NCBI GenBank assembly: GCA_964530165.1 | Contig: CAZGYE010000040.1 | Span: 1 to 25,762 of the forward strand | Length of the DNA stretch: 25,762 nt | Source: CAZGYE01 sp964530165 | GTDB taxonomy: Bacteria > Planctomycetota > Planctomycetia > Planctomycetales > Planctomycetaceae | Direction of reading: 5' to 3' | In this document: positions 17,401 through 24,549 of the stretch, piece by piece | Layout: each line of letters begins with the position of its first letter | Numbering within the stretch: the first letter of the stretch is position 1 | Notes under the pieces: model-generated | Databases searched by the model: none | What the model was told of the DNA's origin: nothing | What the model saw: the letters and a program-made list of their open reading frames with translations, nothing else | Position numbers and translations under genes: made by a program

Positions 17401-20150
17401 TGGAGCGTATCGTTGTCGGCCCCACCATTGAGCAGGTCGTTGTTGTTACCACCCAGAAGCGTATCGCTGCCGGCCCCGCCGAATAGTTGGTCCTCGCCGT
17501 TGTTGCCCAGCAGCGAGTCGTTGCCGTCATCACCGCTGAGCGTATCACGGCCGCTGTTGCCCAGCATGGTGTCGGCACCGTCGCCCCCCCCGAGCACGTC
17601 CCGCCCGCTGTTGCCCAGGATGCTGTCGTCATCGTCGCCGCCGTCCAGGACGTCGTTGCCGGGACCGCCCTTGATGGTGTCGTTCCCGTTTTGGCCGTTG
17701 ATTACGTCGGCGCCCTTCTCGCCGAACAGCTCATCGTCGCCCTCGCCGCCCTCGATGGTGTCCTCGTCGTCCCCGCCGGAGAGGATGTCGGCAAACTCAC
17801 TGCCCAAGATACTATCGGCCCCGGCTCGGCCGTCGACGAAGATGGAGATCGGCTCCACAAACCCGGCCGCCGCCGTCACGCCGGAGAGATCAATCGTGTT
17901 GAAGCCGTCGTCGCCCGTGATCACTAACTCGCGCACCTGGTCCGGCTGCACATTGCCCAACAGCGTATCCGCCGCATCGACGGGCACCGGGTCGCCGTTG
18001 ACCAACACCGACCCGTTCGTGATGGCCACATCGCCGTCCTCTTCGAGAACCACCACGGTCAACACACCCCGGCTCGCCGTCGGGTTGAGCGGGTCATCGG
18101 GCGTGAACGCAGCAAACACGGGTGAACTGGGAGGCACGGCGATCGTGACCAGGTAATCCTCCACCTCGCCGTCATCCGCCAAACCCGTGAAGGAAAGCCC
18201 GGCCGTGCTGCTGAGCCGAAACCGGGCATACGTGTTACCCAACACGGCCGAGTCAGGCACGGGGAATTCGATCCTGTGGTCGCCGTCGGCAATGATCTGA
18301 AAGTCGGTGGTAATCTGCTCGCCTGTGTCGCTCCAATCGCCGTCGGCGTTGAAATCGATCCACGCATTCACGTAGTGCGTGTCCGTCACGCCTTCGACGT
18401 TGATGATGAAGGCCCCGTTCCGTCCCGGCGCCAGAGCCGTCCGCGAGACGAGGCCGTTCTCGTCCGCACTGCCAATCGTGTCGTCGCCATTGGCCCCAGT
18501 CGTCGGTTGACCGTCGTTTTCGAGGTCGCGGCTGGCGCCCAGCGTGGGACCGGCATCACGGTGGCGCGCGCCATTGTCGGCCAGTGTGGTCGGAAAGCTG
18601 GCGGCGAAGCCGGACTGCGCCGCGGTGGGCGCATCCCCCCAATCGAACCCTATATTCAACCACACACGGTTGGGCTGGTTGTTCTTCCCATTAGCGACGA
18701 AGGCATCCAGGTCGCCGTCGCCGTCCACATCCGCTAACGACACGCCATAGCTTCTGTCTTTGCCGAGCGTCTGGCCGCTGTCGCTGAACGTGCCGTTTCC
18801 GTCATTGAGCCACACGCGGTTGCTTTCGGGCCGGCCACTACTCCCGTTGGTGACGAAGGCATCCAGGTCCCCATCGCCGTCAACGTCCCCTAATGAGAGG
18901 CTGTTGCTATTTGAACTGCCTACCTTCTGCCACACGGTGAAGTTGCCGTTTCCGTCATTCCGCCACACGCGGTTGGCATTGTTGCCGGCGCCGCTGTTGG
19001 CCACGAAGGCATCCAGGTCGCCGTCGCCGTCCAGATCGCCTAACGAGACGCCTTCGCTCGTTAGACTGCCGGGCAGCGCGGCGGCGAGAGTGAAATTGCC
19101 GGTTCCGTCATTCGACCACACACGGTTGTTTGCACCGCCATTGGCAACGAACGCATCTAGGTCGCCGTCGCCGTCCAGGTCACCCAGCGATACGTCCAGA
19201 CTCGACACAGTGCCGACGGTATCGCCGAGCATAAACGTGCCGGTTCCGTCATTCAGCCATACCTCATTGGCTTGGCTACTATCATTTGCAACGAATGCAT
19301 CGAGGTCGCCGTCGCCGTCCAGGTCTCCCAGCGACACGTTCCGACTCGATGAACCTCCCAAGGTATCGTCGCCGCGCGTGAACGTCCCATCTCCATTGTT
19401 CAACCACACAATGTTGGCACCCTTATTGGCAACGAAAGCATCCAGGTCGCCGTCGCCATCCATATCCCCCAAGGCGGCCCCAAAGCTCGAAGAATTACCC
19501 AGCGTCTGGCCAGACGTGAACGTACCCTTGCCGTCATTCAACCACACACGATTGGCTTGGCCACTCACATTCGCGACAAAGGCATCCAGGTCACCGTCGC
19601 CGTCCAGGTCGCCTAGTGACACACCATGGCTCCAAGAACTGCCCAACGACTGGGGGATGTCCACAAATATGCCGCCGCTCTCTACGGTCACCTTGGTACG
19701 AAATTGCCAGACGTGCGGTTCGACGGAGGTCCCCGGTGCTTTGATTCTGGCCGTCGCCGTGGCCTGGACGAGTTCTCCGGGGAAAAAATTGCGCGCCGGG
19801 TTGAGTGTGACGGTCGCTGCGCTGGCCCCGACGCTGGTGACCGCCGCACCCACCAACTGACCCCGCTGCATGGAATGCACGACGAACGTCTGATCGGTGA
19901 CCGAGCTGTTGTCGATGTTCGCATCGAATGTGGCCGTGACGTTCGTGTCGACGGGTGCCGTGTGGGAGTTGGCGGCTGGGGCCAGGGTGGTTACTTGCGA
20001 GAGCAGCGTGCGGTCTTCGAGCATTTCGACGTACGGGGCCGGTGCACAGAGTCGCTGAGCGGGATGCCGCCGTCGCGTCCGGCGGGCGCGGCGAAGCCGG
20101 CAAGAATCCAGCGTCGATTTCAGCGATCGCAGCCAAGGAGTGACATACAT
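11415..20150 (-). CDS. Giant multidomain calcium-binding surface protein
   Basis: This single ORF of 2,911 residues is strongly acidic after its basic leader. GGGGAGGTGA stands about 8 nt before the ATG. Order: basic leader 1-39; LEDRTLLS motif 44-51; Big_5-like domain about 52-155; seven FG-GAP/VCBS repeats 160-500; GEVED domain 503-670; RTX block 771-945; BNR-like region about 950-1430 with Asp-box STDGGVNW (1020-1027); RTX block 1585-1655; Calx-beta 1661-1780; integrin-beta-like VWA domain 1784-2175; Calx-beta 2177-2295; RTX blocks 2301-2390 and 2501-2880; hydrophobic tail ending IMSFLDLI. It is most likely an exported adhesin or matrix protein that folds on calcium. It has its own probable promoter region and is divergent from the sulfatase. 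The long plus-strand ORFs across it are repeat shadows. Confidence 0.93.
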   Translation of the reverse strand: MYVTPWLRSLKSTLDSCRLRRARRTRRRHPAQRLCAPAPYVEMLEDRTLLSQVTTLAPAANSHTAPVDTNVTATFDANIDNSSVTDQTFVVHSMQRGQLVGAAVTSVGASAATVTLNPARNFFPGELVQATATARIKAPGTSVEPHVWQFRTKVTVESGGIFVDIPQSLGSSWSHGVSLGDLDGDGDLDAFVANVSGQANRVWLNDGKGTFTSGQTLGNSSSFGAALGDMDGDGDLDAFVANKGANIVWLNNGDGTFTRGDDTLGGSSSRNVSLGDLDGDGDLDAFVANDSSQANEVWLNDGTGTFMLGDTVGTVSSLDVSLGDLDGDGDLDAFVANGGANNRVWSNDGTGNFTLAAALPGSLTSEGVSLGDLDGDGDLDAFVANSGAGNNANRVWRNDGNGNFTVWQKVGSSNSNSLSLGDVDGDGDLDAFVTNGSSGRPESNRVWLNDGNGTFSDSGQTLGKDRSYGVSLADVDGDGDLDAFVANGKNNQPNRVWLNIGFDWGDAPTAAQSGFAASFPTTLADNGARHRDAGPTLGASRDLENDGQPTTGANGDDTIGSADENGLVSRTALAPGRNGAFIINVEGVTDTHYVNAWIDFNADGDWSDTGEQITTDFQIIADGDHRIEFPVPDSAVLGNTYARFRLSSTAGLSFTGLADDGEVEDYLVTIAVPPSSPVFAAFTPDDPLNPTASRGVLTVVVLEEDGDVAITNGSVLVNGDPVPVDAADTLLGNVQPDQVRELVITGDDGFNTIDLSGVTAAAGFVEPISIFVDGRAGADSILGSEFADILSGGDDEDTIEGGEGDDELFGEKGADVINGQNGNDTIKGGPGNDVLDGGDDDDSILGNSGRDVLGGGDGADTMLGNSGRDTLSGDDGNDSLLGNNGEDQLFGGAGSDTLLGGNNNDLLNGGADNDTLQGEANDDVLIGGGGADSLLGGAGDDQLRSVFSAGEDQTAITRETFDAATGLPPGPGAVNRVEDDPLDASSEFDPAVAIDPTVTDNPTLFAIMQSTGGFFRAGFSTDGGVNWADSTTPPPLSAFPAAAWDTFDNLFVAGVDSNGDVFVSISTNDGVDFFPANTVTLGPGTTPAIAVGPGRPLELGGVDLDGDGVSDEQALWVVWENNDAIAFAGFSVTGTGAVTLAQQGDIVGTTSGAFPDVAVGPAGSVAAAYQQRGDDDEGPTFINVVVNVPGLADAGGNGWATPQPVRHPADATAPTTNVGVDDVIPAQPAGINAQPHVVWDHSGGRFDGRLYLVYTTEASDSTAATLTSENETVNNNTDVVLLTTDNLEDLVVNPDDPGFNNEPDVSWPAPLVVTDDPLCTADEQQEQRSQFLPQLALDQTTGILAVTWYDARNDVGNSSEPGNTNDPTGNEIGNVDSANDDVQVFGTLSFDGGQSSRAPFRLSDFGYGDAVSGVGENQFPSRAGVLMETQSWMIDAGTNDGGSFTLNFGGFGDTATITYSTTLTAATVESAILSVPGTPVTPGDISVGGADGGPFFIQTTQTGQFANTRLTTTADLSGLTGGGGQVFADLSLSELTFGDYMGLDFYNGRLQPIWAENANTGAGDDDDSLLTTLQIRTTQLLIAHEGDTLEGGSGADTLEGDQGNDSLTGDADADSLLGGPGEDTLDGGTEADTLDGGGGADLLKGGSGDDLIQSGVFPTELPELAIENARLDPEGNGGTVELTFTVTLSQPSETTVKVSFATADNTALGGADQSTPGADFVITSGQLTFEPGITSQTISVPVIGDTVDEPTENFFVNLTNPLGADISNDQGAGWIVDDDEPVVEIDVFLLFDDTGTFFPALPALQNAFPLVISNLTAGLPDASLAFGIGRFDGYTGLDAPLNRNETNAYSLNQPIILVNDPQFDAAMTAAFLPSRRSPANGLPDPLDEAAIEGLFQVATGTGFDGNGNGNTTDSGPAGFVSTQIAPGVVSGGDPLSHDIPPFDPLTFTGDFNGEDLNGDGLFNDGIANPLLDEAADAVDYNNDGDMTDTLSEDLNINSRGIPAPDGVFDQGPVLPAAGTIGGVGFRPNAIKLVLLATDAAFTYVPDGATQYFGVAGPEPAGEVQFGGGTNAPANGAQIQPTIDALIAEGIQVIGLGGSSPPFGVDATDPTRFPRRNLQAVSRLTGAVNTTTGSLDSGIAGDQIDLGEALYFFIDPDAGDTIANAIITAVTAAAQNLPTVSISDARINPETDGIRDATFTVTLSRTTGADVTITYSTIDGSATGGASANTSGVDYIAQSSATTTIPAGATSGTISVTIVGDTTDEFNENFFVQLESATGGVDISIDLGEGFIIDDDGPGDPVGDTLNGDAGSDTLVGNEGDDCLGGGTEADTLLGGLGNDTLNGDAGGDELFAGSGNDKLDGGADADTLEGGAGNDTLSGGAGADSVFGDVDPNDTDFNAAVHFGTDLIIWKGGDAAEIDDGDDSIDGGASFDRLLVDLNDAVNSIDADGTTSPGKVSVIDNAGGGSTATAELVEHLDFKMGGGADFLDINDFSTEPSVLLITADGEDGADSIDGAGNTDADLLLFVQGGDGKDTLTGGVGDDTLEGGNNADTMDGGAGDDMLRGGDSDPFTAITDADSLVGGTGDDTLLGEGGADTMDGGAGRDLMNGGEGADTIEGGADEDTLLGGDGADSLGGSGGDDVMDGGDSNDTLFGGADNDNMQGGAGKDTLAGDAGDDTLFGNAGSDSLVGGSENDLIRGQEGRDTIEGGTGADTLQGGDHRDSIRGEDGTDFIQGGRGKDTLSGNAAADTIFGGRGSDSIMGDGGNDILSGQGGRDTIWGDDVAGAETGNDILNGMGGKDSLIGGLGDDRISGRQGDDTIDGGAGADILVGGDGDDTIQGGATDAAADTILGNDGDDSLTGDSGADTISTGDGDDATPGYAGTDAPALDNTINASTAGFEWIDNIMSFLDLI
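11511..12650 (-). repeat. RTX (hemolysin-type calcium-binding) repeat block 4
   Basis: Residues 2501-2880 of the giant protein are tandem GGxGxDxLxG nonapeptides. Examples are GGAGDDMLRGG and GGRGKDTLSG. At DNA level it is a GC-rich, degenerate 27-nt periodicity that creates long open frames on the other strand. Confidence 0.9.
12981..13250 (-). repeat. RTX repeat block 3
   Basis: Residues 2301-2390 carry nonapeptides such as GGLGNDTLNGD and GGADADTLEGG. The block is separated from block 4 by about 110 non-repetitive residues. Confidence 0.88.
15186..15398 (-). repeat. RTX repeat block 2
   Basis: Residues 1585-1655 hold about seven nonapeptides (GGSGADTLEGD and similar) between the BNR-like region and the first Calx-beta domain. 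Confidence 0.88.
17316..17840 (-). repeat. RTX repeat block 1
   Basis: Residues 771-945 hold about 18 nonapeptides (GGEGDDELFGE, GGNNNDLLNGG). The block lies between a post-GEVED linker and the BNR-like region. Confidence 0.88.
18651..19673 (-). repeat. Seven FG-GAP/VCBS repeats, ~144-nt DNA period
   Basis: Residues 160-500 contain seven copies of the core SLGDLDGDGDLDAFVAN (starting at 178, 226, 273, 321, 369, 419 and 471). Each is followed by a VWLNDGxGTF strand. The DNA cores are almost identical. Seven blades is the number that closes an integrin-alpha-type beta-propeller, and each DxDGDGD loop is a calcium site. Confidence 0.93.
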
Positions 20151-20540
20151 CTTCGTTTCACCTCCCCGCGACAGTTTTCAAGTTCCACGGCCCGTGGGCG
20201 GCCCTGAACAAGACGCCGGATGACGCAACACAACCAGATCCCCGTCTGGGTGTCATTGGTTCCTGCTGAAGTTCTGTAGACGACCAGTCGGTCTATCTTC
20301 TCTATAGCTCTCACATGGTGCTTATTTGAATCGAACGGATCCGGATAAACAATGAATCGCTGGAACTAAAAGAGGTCTAGAGGCGCTCGTACCGACCGTC
20401 GATAAGCTCTATGCTCCCTATAGATCGCGGAGAACCCGATCCGTACAGAATGCGCTACTCTAAGTCTCTGCTAAGGCATCCGTTACGCGCACGGCCGGGC
20501 CTGCTGCTAGGTGGTTCCTGTGGCGATTCATCGGGGACAT
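20151..20540. other. Divergent intergenic region, giant gene side
   Basis: This region holds the giant gene's ribosome binding site and 5' region. A 13-nt palindrome CCACGG-C-CCGTGG spans 20185-20197. On the minus strand TTCAAA (20330-20325) and TATAGA (20306-20301), 18 nt apart, are a weak promoter candidate for the giant gene. CTATAG occurs twice on the plus strand, near 20302 and 20420. Short ORFs here lack any coding features, and I see no gene. Confidence 0.3.
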
Positions 20541-20567
20541 GGAAAAAACTTTTCCTTTTCCGGAAAA
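20541..20567. promoter_or_regulatory. Clustered GGAAAA/TTTTCC palindromes upstream of sulfatase
   Basis: The order is GGAAAA-AAC-TTTTCC followed directly by the perfect 12-nt palindrome TTTTCCGGAAAA (20556-20567). The two halves can form alternative hairpins. It ends 63 nt upstream of the sulfatase -35 box, a plausible position for an activator or repressor site. Confidence 0.4.
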
Positions 20568-20630
20568 TACGTGCTCGGGCTTGGGCGGGCCTCACCGCGG
20601 CCTGTTGGAATGCGCCGACGCGAAACTTCC

Positions 20631-20659
20631 TTGCTCGCATCGACAGAGCCTTTTATACT
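20631..20659 (+). promoter_or_regulatory. Sigma70-type promoter of sulfatase gene
   Basis: TTGCTC (20631-20636) and TATACT (20654-20659) are 17 nt apart; the -10 matches the consensus at 5 of 6. Transcription should start near 20666, leaving a leader of about 32 nt before the ATG. Confidence 0.6.
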
Positions 20660-20697
20660 GGTGACGTTCGACGACTCCATGACGTGGCGGTGAGAGG

Positions 20698-22530
20698 ATG
20701 AGAAGAATGTTTTGGCCATCCCGGAAGCATGTCCGCCGCCGACTTGCTGTTGCGACGGCTTCGGCGTTACTGATCCTGCTGCTGCCGGTCATTGGTGTTG
20801 CCGACCGAGAGACGGAAGCAGCACGAAAGCCCAACGTGGTTCTCGTGATCACCGATGACCAGGGCTACGGCGACCTGGGTTGCCACGGCAACAGCATGAT
20901 CAACACGCCCCATCTCGATCGACTGTACGGCCAAAGCGTTCGCCTGACCGACTTCCACGTCTCTCCGTGCTGCACGCCGACGCGAGCGGCGCTGATGACG
21001 GGGCACGATACGCTCCGCACCGGTGCATGGGGCACCACGTGGGGCCGATCGCTGCCGAGGAAGGACGAAGTGATGATGGCCCAGGTGTTTGCCGCCGCCG
21101 GTTATCGCACGGGCGTCTTCGGCAAATGGCACCTGGGCGACAATTATCCCTTTCGGCCGCAGGATCGCGGGTTTCAGGAGGTCCTCGTCCACGGCGGCGG
21201 CGGAGTCGGGCAGACTCCCGATTATTGGGGGAACTCCTACTTCGACGACACCTACTTCCACAACGGGAAACCGGAAAAGTTCACCGGCTACTGCACCGAC
21301 GTGTGGTTCGATGGGGCCTTGAAGTTCATCCGGGCCAACAAACACCGGCCGTTCTTCGTGTACCTCTCGACAAACGCGCCGCACGGACCGCTCAACGTCG
21401 ACCAGAAGTACAGCCAACCGTATGCAGAAAAAGGCGTCCCGGCGAACATGGCCAAGTTCTACGGGATGATCGAGAACATCGACGAGAACATGGGGCGTCT
21501 GCTGTCGGGTCTGGATGCTTGGGGTCTCGCGGAGCAGACGATCGTCATCTTCATGACCGATAACGGCACGGCGACCGGTGTCATTCCAAGTCGCAAGAAG
21601 ACCAAGAGGGGCAATGCGACGTCGCCGGGCAGTTGGACGGGATTCAACGCCGGCATGCGCGGCAAGAAAGGTTCGCTCTACGAGGGCGGTCACCGCGTGC
21701 CCTGTTTCATGCGTTGGCCCGACGGCAGGCTCACCGGCGGCCGCGATGTGCCGCAGTTGACCGCTCACGTCGACCTCTTTCCGACGTTGATCGATCTGTG
21801 CGGGCTGGAACCGCCCCAGGGTGTCCAATTCGACGGCGTCAGCATTTCGCCTCTGCTGGTTGGCCAGTCCACGAACTGGCCGGACCGCACGCTGTTCGTC
21901 CAATATCGGCAAAGCACGGACCCGCCGACAAAGTGGAACGCCGCGGTCATGTCAACGCGATGGCGATTGGTCGGTGGTGCGGAACTTTATGACGTCAAAT
22001 CGGACCCCGGCCAGAACAGAAACGTCGCCGAGGAGCATCCCGAAATTGTCAAGACGTTACGCAGCGACTACGAAGCGTGGTGGACCGGCGTGTCCCGCCG
22101 CTTCGATGAGTACTGCGAGATCATTCTCGGCGCAGACGCGGAGAATCCCTCTCACCTGACGGCTTTTGACTGGCACACCAGGACCCCCTGGAACCAGAAT
22201 CACATTCGCAGCGGGGTGCCGAAGAACGGCTTCTGGGCGGTGGAGGTCGCTCAGGACGGGAAGTATGAGATCACGTTGCGGCGCTGGCCGCGGGAATTGG
22301 ATCAGCCGATCACCGCAGCGGGCGACGGCAAGGCAATTCGAGCCACCACGGCGCGGCTGAAAATCGGGACCGTCGATCTCACCAAGCCGATTCCCGAACG
22401 GGCGTCGAAAGTGTCGTTCGTCGTTCCGCTCCCCGCCGCAAAAACACAACTGCAAACCTGGCTCACCGACCAGCAGAGCGGCCAGTCACGCGGGGCATAC
22501 TACGTCGCGGTGAAACGCTTGCTGGAGTAG
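20698..22530 (+). CDS. Type I (formylglycine) sulfatase, secreted
   Basis: The protein has 610 residues. It should hydrolyse sulfate esters, probably on algal or host glycans, outside the cytoplasm. A signal peptide (RRR then a hydrophobic core at about 16-34) precedes the sulfatase domain. Metal ligands lie in ITDDQGYGD (51-59, D53-D54) and FMTDNGT (285-291, D288-N289). The formylglycine signature is C92-T-P-T-R96, preceded by a second Cys (C91). GKWHLGD (142-148), APHG (227-230) and the Lys/His of GKKGSLYEGGHR (322-333) complete the active site. A beta-rich C-terminal part (about 495-610) extends beyond the catalytic domain. Maturation of C92 needs a formylglycine-generating enzyme or anSME, not encoded in this window. 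ATG 20698 and ATG 20707 are both possible starts. Substrate is unknown. Confidence 0.95.
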   Translation: MRRMFWPSRKHVRRRLAVATASALLILLLPVIGVADRETEAARKPNVVLVITDDQGYGDLGCHGNSMINTPHLDRLYGQSVRLTDFHVSPCCTPTRAALMTGHDTLRTGAWGTTWGRSLPRKDEVMMAQVFAAAGYRTGVFGKWHLGDNYPFRPQDRGFQEVLVHGGGGVGQTPDYWGNSYFDDTYFHNGKPEKFTGYCTDVWFDGALKFIRANKHRPFFVYLSTNAPHGPLNVDQKYSQPYAEKGVPANMAKFYGMIENIDENMGRLLSGLDAWGLAEQTIVIFMTDNGTATGVIPSRKKTKRGNATSPGSWTGFNAGMRGKKGSLYEGGHRVPCFMRWPDGRLTGGRDVPQLTAHVDLFPTLIDLCGLEPPQGVQFDGVSISPLLVGQSTNWPDRTLFVQYRQSTDPPTKWNAAVMSTRWRLVGGAELYDVKSDPGQNRNVAEEHPEIVKTLRSDYEAWWTGVSRRFDEYCEIILGADAENPSHLTAFDWHTRTPWNQNHIRSGVPKNGFWAVEVAQDGKYEITLRRWPRELDQPITAAGDGKAIRATTARLKIGTVDLTKPIPERASKVSFVVPLPAAKTQLQTWLTDQQSGQSRGAYYVAVKRLLE

Positions 22531-22557
22531 AGGCGAAGCCGGAATTCGAAAAGAAGA

Positions 22558-22586
22558 TTGACAGCGCGATTTGTCTCGGTTCTACT
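22558..22586 (+). promoter_or_regulatory. Promoter of the unknown secreted-protein gene
   Basis: A perfect -35 TTGACA (22558-22563) is followed after 17 nt by TCTACT (22581-22586), 4 of 6 to consensus. Transcription would begin near 22593, giving a leader of about 130 nt. The leader holds no obvious riboswitch or ORF with a good ribosome binding site. Confidence 0.5.
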
Positions 22587-22724
22587 GTAAGCGCGGCCGG
22601 TTGCGTCGAGCTGAATCGTCATGGAAAGCCGTTGTCGCGCTGCCCAGCCTCTGCTTCGTCGGGGTCTGTTCCCGGGCGCGAGGGCCGCGCGGCGATTCGA
22701 CGTATATTCCACGAGGAGACGATC

Positions 22725-23339
22725 GTGCACCACCAACGATTCGCCGCGTTCGGGATTGCGTTCGGGATTCTGCTGCTACCGGGATTCGCGATGCCCCCGG
22801 TAGAGGCCGGCTTAGGGCTGGAATCGAAGCGCCCGCCGTCCGATCCCCATCAGGCCAGAGTCGACGAACGTCTGATCGGCGCATGGCGAGCAGTGATCCA
22901 AGACAAAACGTACTTCCTTCACATCGGAAAAGGAAATATCGTGGGGCAGTGCAACTGGATGGAACTGGCTCTGGTTAACCAGGGCGAGAAACAATCATTC
23001 TATGTGCATCACAAAGTCGGCTTTGCAAGCACCGTCGGCGGAAACAGCTTTTTCAGCATCGCAGACACCACCAAGCGACTGAACCAACTTCGCAACTCCA
23101 CGACGAAAGAGCTCACGTCTTCCGTCGGAAGATACGACATCTTTAAGTACGCTGTGACCCCAGAGTTTCTCGATGTGTGGGCTGCAAAGCAAGAAGTTGT
23201 TAAAGCAGCCGTCAACGCAGGTGCAATCAAGGGTGCCAGCGCAACCATCGACGACACCACAGACAACCTGATTCGTTTTATTGAATCGTCGGCTCTCAAG
23301 CTATTTCTCAAACCGGTTCGATTCGTTCGAGTGAAGTGA
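22725..23339 (+). CDS. Secreted protein of unknown function
   Basis: I do not recognise a named family. The GTG at 22725 is chosen because GAGGAG precedes it at about 8 nt and a signal peptide follows at once (VHHQRF, hydrophobic FGIAFGILLLPGFA). The longer in-frame ATG at 22632 would put 31 charged residues before it. The mature part of about 175 residues begins DERLIGAWRAVIQDKTYFLH, a layout seen in small beta-barrel, lipocalin-like planctomycete proteins. The second half (about residues 95-190) is helical, with an Ala/Thr-rich stretch near the C-terminus and a FVRVK end. It has its own promoter and converges with the lipase gene, whose stop is only 4 nt away. Function cannot be assigned. 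Confidence 0.75.
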   Translation: MHHQRFAAFGIAFGILLLPGFAMPPVEAGLGLESKRPPSDPHQARVDERLIGAWRAVIQDKTYFLHIGKGNIVGQCNWMELALVNQGEKQSFYVHHKVGFASTVGGNSFFSIADTTKRLNQLRNSTTKELTSSVGRYDIFKYAVTPEFLDVWAAKQEVVKAAVNAGAIKGASATIDDTTDNLIRFIESSALKLFLKPVRFVRVK

Positions 23340-23343
23340 CTGT

Positions 23344-24423
23344 TCAGTCGCGGTCATTCCGGCGGGGACGACGGCCTTGTTCCCGGTTTCTTGGGGTCGG
23401 CCCCTTTCGTGTGTTCATCCGGGGAATGGGCCGAGAATCGCCCTTCTCGCGAAGGTGGCCCGTCTTCAGGAAGCGTACCGTATAGTCGATCGACTTGTCG
23501 TGCGCCACGAGAAAGGAGTGCAGACACGCGACCACCGCAAAATCGGCTGCGCCCGGCAGACGCGTGCTGGAGACGCTGAGGGTGCCGTCATCGTCGCCGG
23601 GAACCAGTGGGTTGTAGCCGGTGAGGTTGCCCCGCCCGCCGGCCAGCACGGCAAACTCAAAATCGGGCGTCGGCAGCTTCTTGATGAAGCCCGCCGGATC
23701 GCTGACGAGCTGCTGACCCGCCGGTCCCAAAACGGCCCGGTAGAGCAGAACCTGTTTCATGCGGTCGGCCATGTGGGCGCCGTTGTTGGGAACGCCCAGC
23801 ATCACCATGCGTTTGATGCGCTTGTCGCGGTGGCTTGATAGATACGAGCGGATCACCAATCCGCCCATGCTGTGCGCCACGAAGTTGATTTCCTCGATAC
23901 CCTCCAGCGATTCGATCACGCCGGCCAGGTACCCGGCCGACTCTGGAATCGAGACCTGCGTGCTGGGGTAATCGAAACCGAATACCTGATAGCCTTCTTT
24001 CTTCAGTCGTGCGCGCATTTTATCAAACGACTTCGACGAACGGATGATGCCGTGCACCAAGATAACGGCCTTGCCTGACATGGGGGCCAGCTTGCGTGTT
24101 TTCTTGATCTCGTCCAGTTCCTTGCGGCAGTCGTCGAGCGTTCCGGCGGCGTGACGAAAGTCGTTGCCGTCCAGAAGCCGATAGCGGCCCGTGAATACGT
24201 TCCTCTGAATCCGCCAGTCGTGAAAGAAGGCGACGTCGCCCCAGAATTGCCGGCCGCCCAACGTCTTCACAGCTAGTTTCCGTTTCGGTTTCCGGTTTTT
24301 TTGTTCGGGTGCATCGTGGTCCGCCTCGGCCGACACAGCCGGCGAAAACCAGAAAAGGCACAAACACACGGCCGTGGCGATGCAGGCCGTCATCCATGCT
24401 CGTCCCTGTCCCCGCCGTCGCAT
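23344..24423 (-). CDS. Secreted lipase-like alpha/beta hydrolase
   Basis: The protein has 359 residues. The ATG at 24423 is preferred because GGAGAG stands 5 nt upstream and a promoter lies just outside it. An upstream GTG at 24474 would lie outside the transcript. An Arg-rich n-region and a hydrophobic core ending AVSA form a signal peptide. The PGAP1/lipase-type alpha/beta hydrolase core contains ILVHGI (oxyanion HG at 124-125) and the nucleophile elbow AHSMGG with S185. A GDDDG acidic loop (276-280) and LHSFL, with H302 as the likely general base, follow. It should hydrolyse an ester or acyl bond outside the cytoplasm; the substrate is unknown. The C-terminal 35 residues are basic and low-complexity. 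Confidence 0.87.
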   Translation of the reverse strand: MRRRGQGRAWMTACIATAVCLCLFWFSPAVSAEADHDAPEQKNRKPKRKLAVKTLGGRQFWGDVAFFHDWRIQRNVFTGRYRLLDGNDFRHAAGTLDDCRKELDEIKKTRKLAPMSGKAVILVHGIIRSSKSFDKMRARLKKEGYQVFGFDYPSTQVSIPESAGYLAGVIESLEGIEEINFVAHSMGGLVIRSYLSSHRDKRIKRMVMLGVPNNGAHMADRMKQVLLYRAVLGPAGQQLVSDPAGFIKKLPTPDFEFAVLAGGRGNLTGYNPLVPGDDDGTLSVSSTRLPGAADFAVVACLHSFLVAHDKSIDYTVRFLKTGHLREKGDSRPIPRMNTRKGPTPRNREQGRRPRRNDRD

Positions 24424-24461
24424 CGCCGCTCTCCGGAACGAAAAATCGACCGCCAGTCGAG

Positions 24462-24489
24462 ATTGTAACAGCACAGCGAAACAAGTCGA
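24462..24489 (-). promoter_or_regulatory. Promoter of lipase-like gene
   Basis: On the minus strand TCGACT (24489-24484) and TACAAT (24467-24462) are 16 nt apart; the -10 matches 5 of 6. The expected start near 24455 gives a 32-nt leader to ATG 24423 and rules out the GTG at 24474. Confidence 0.45.
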
Positions 24490-24549
24490 CGTCGATTTGA
24501 GATTGAATCAGAGAAGCGTTTTCGCCACGATAGGCGTCGTGATCGGCGA

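Noticed and set aside
20767..21912. 381-codon minus-strand ORF opposite the sulfatase
   Set aside because: Shadow of the sulfatase, which has all signature residues on the plus strand.
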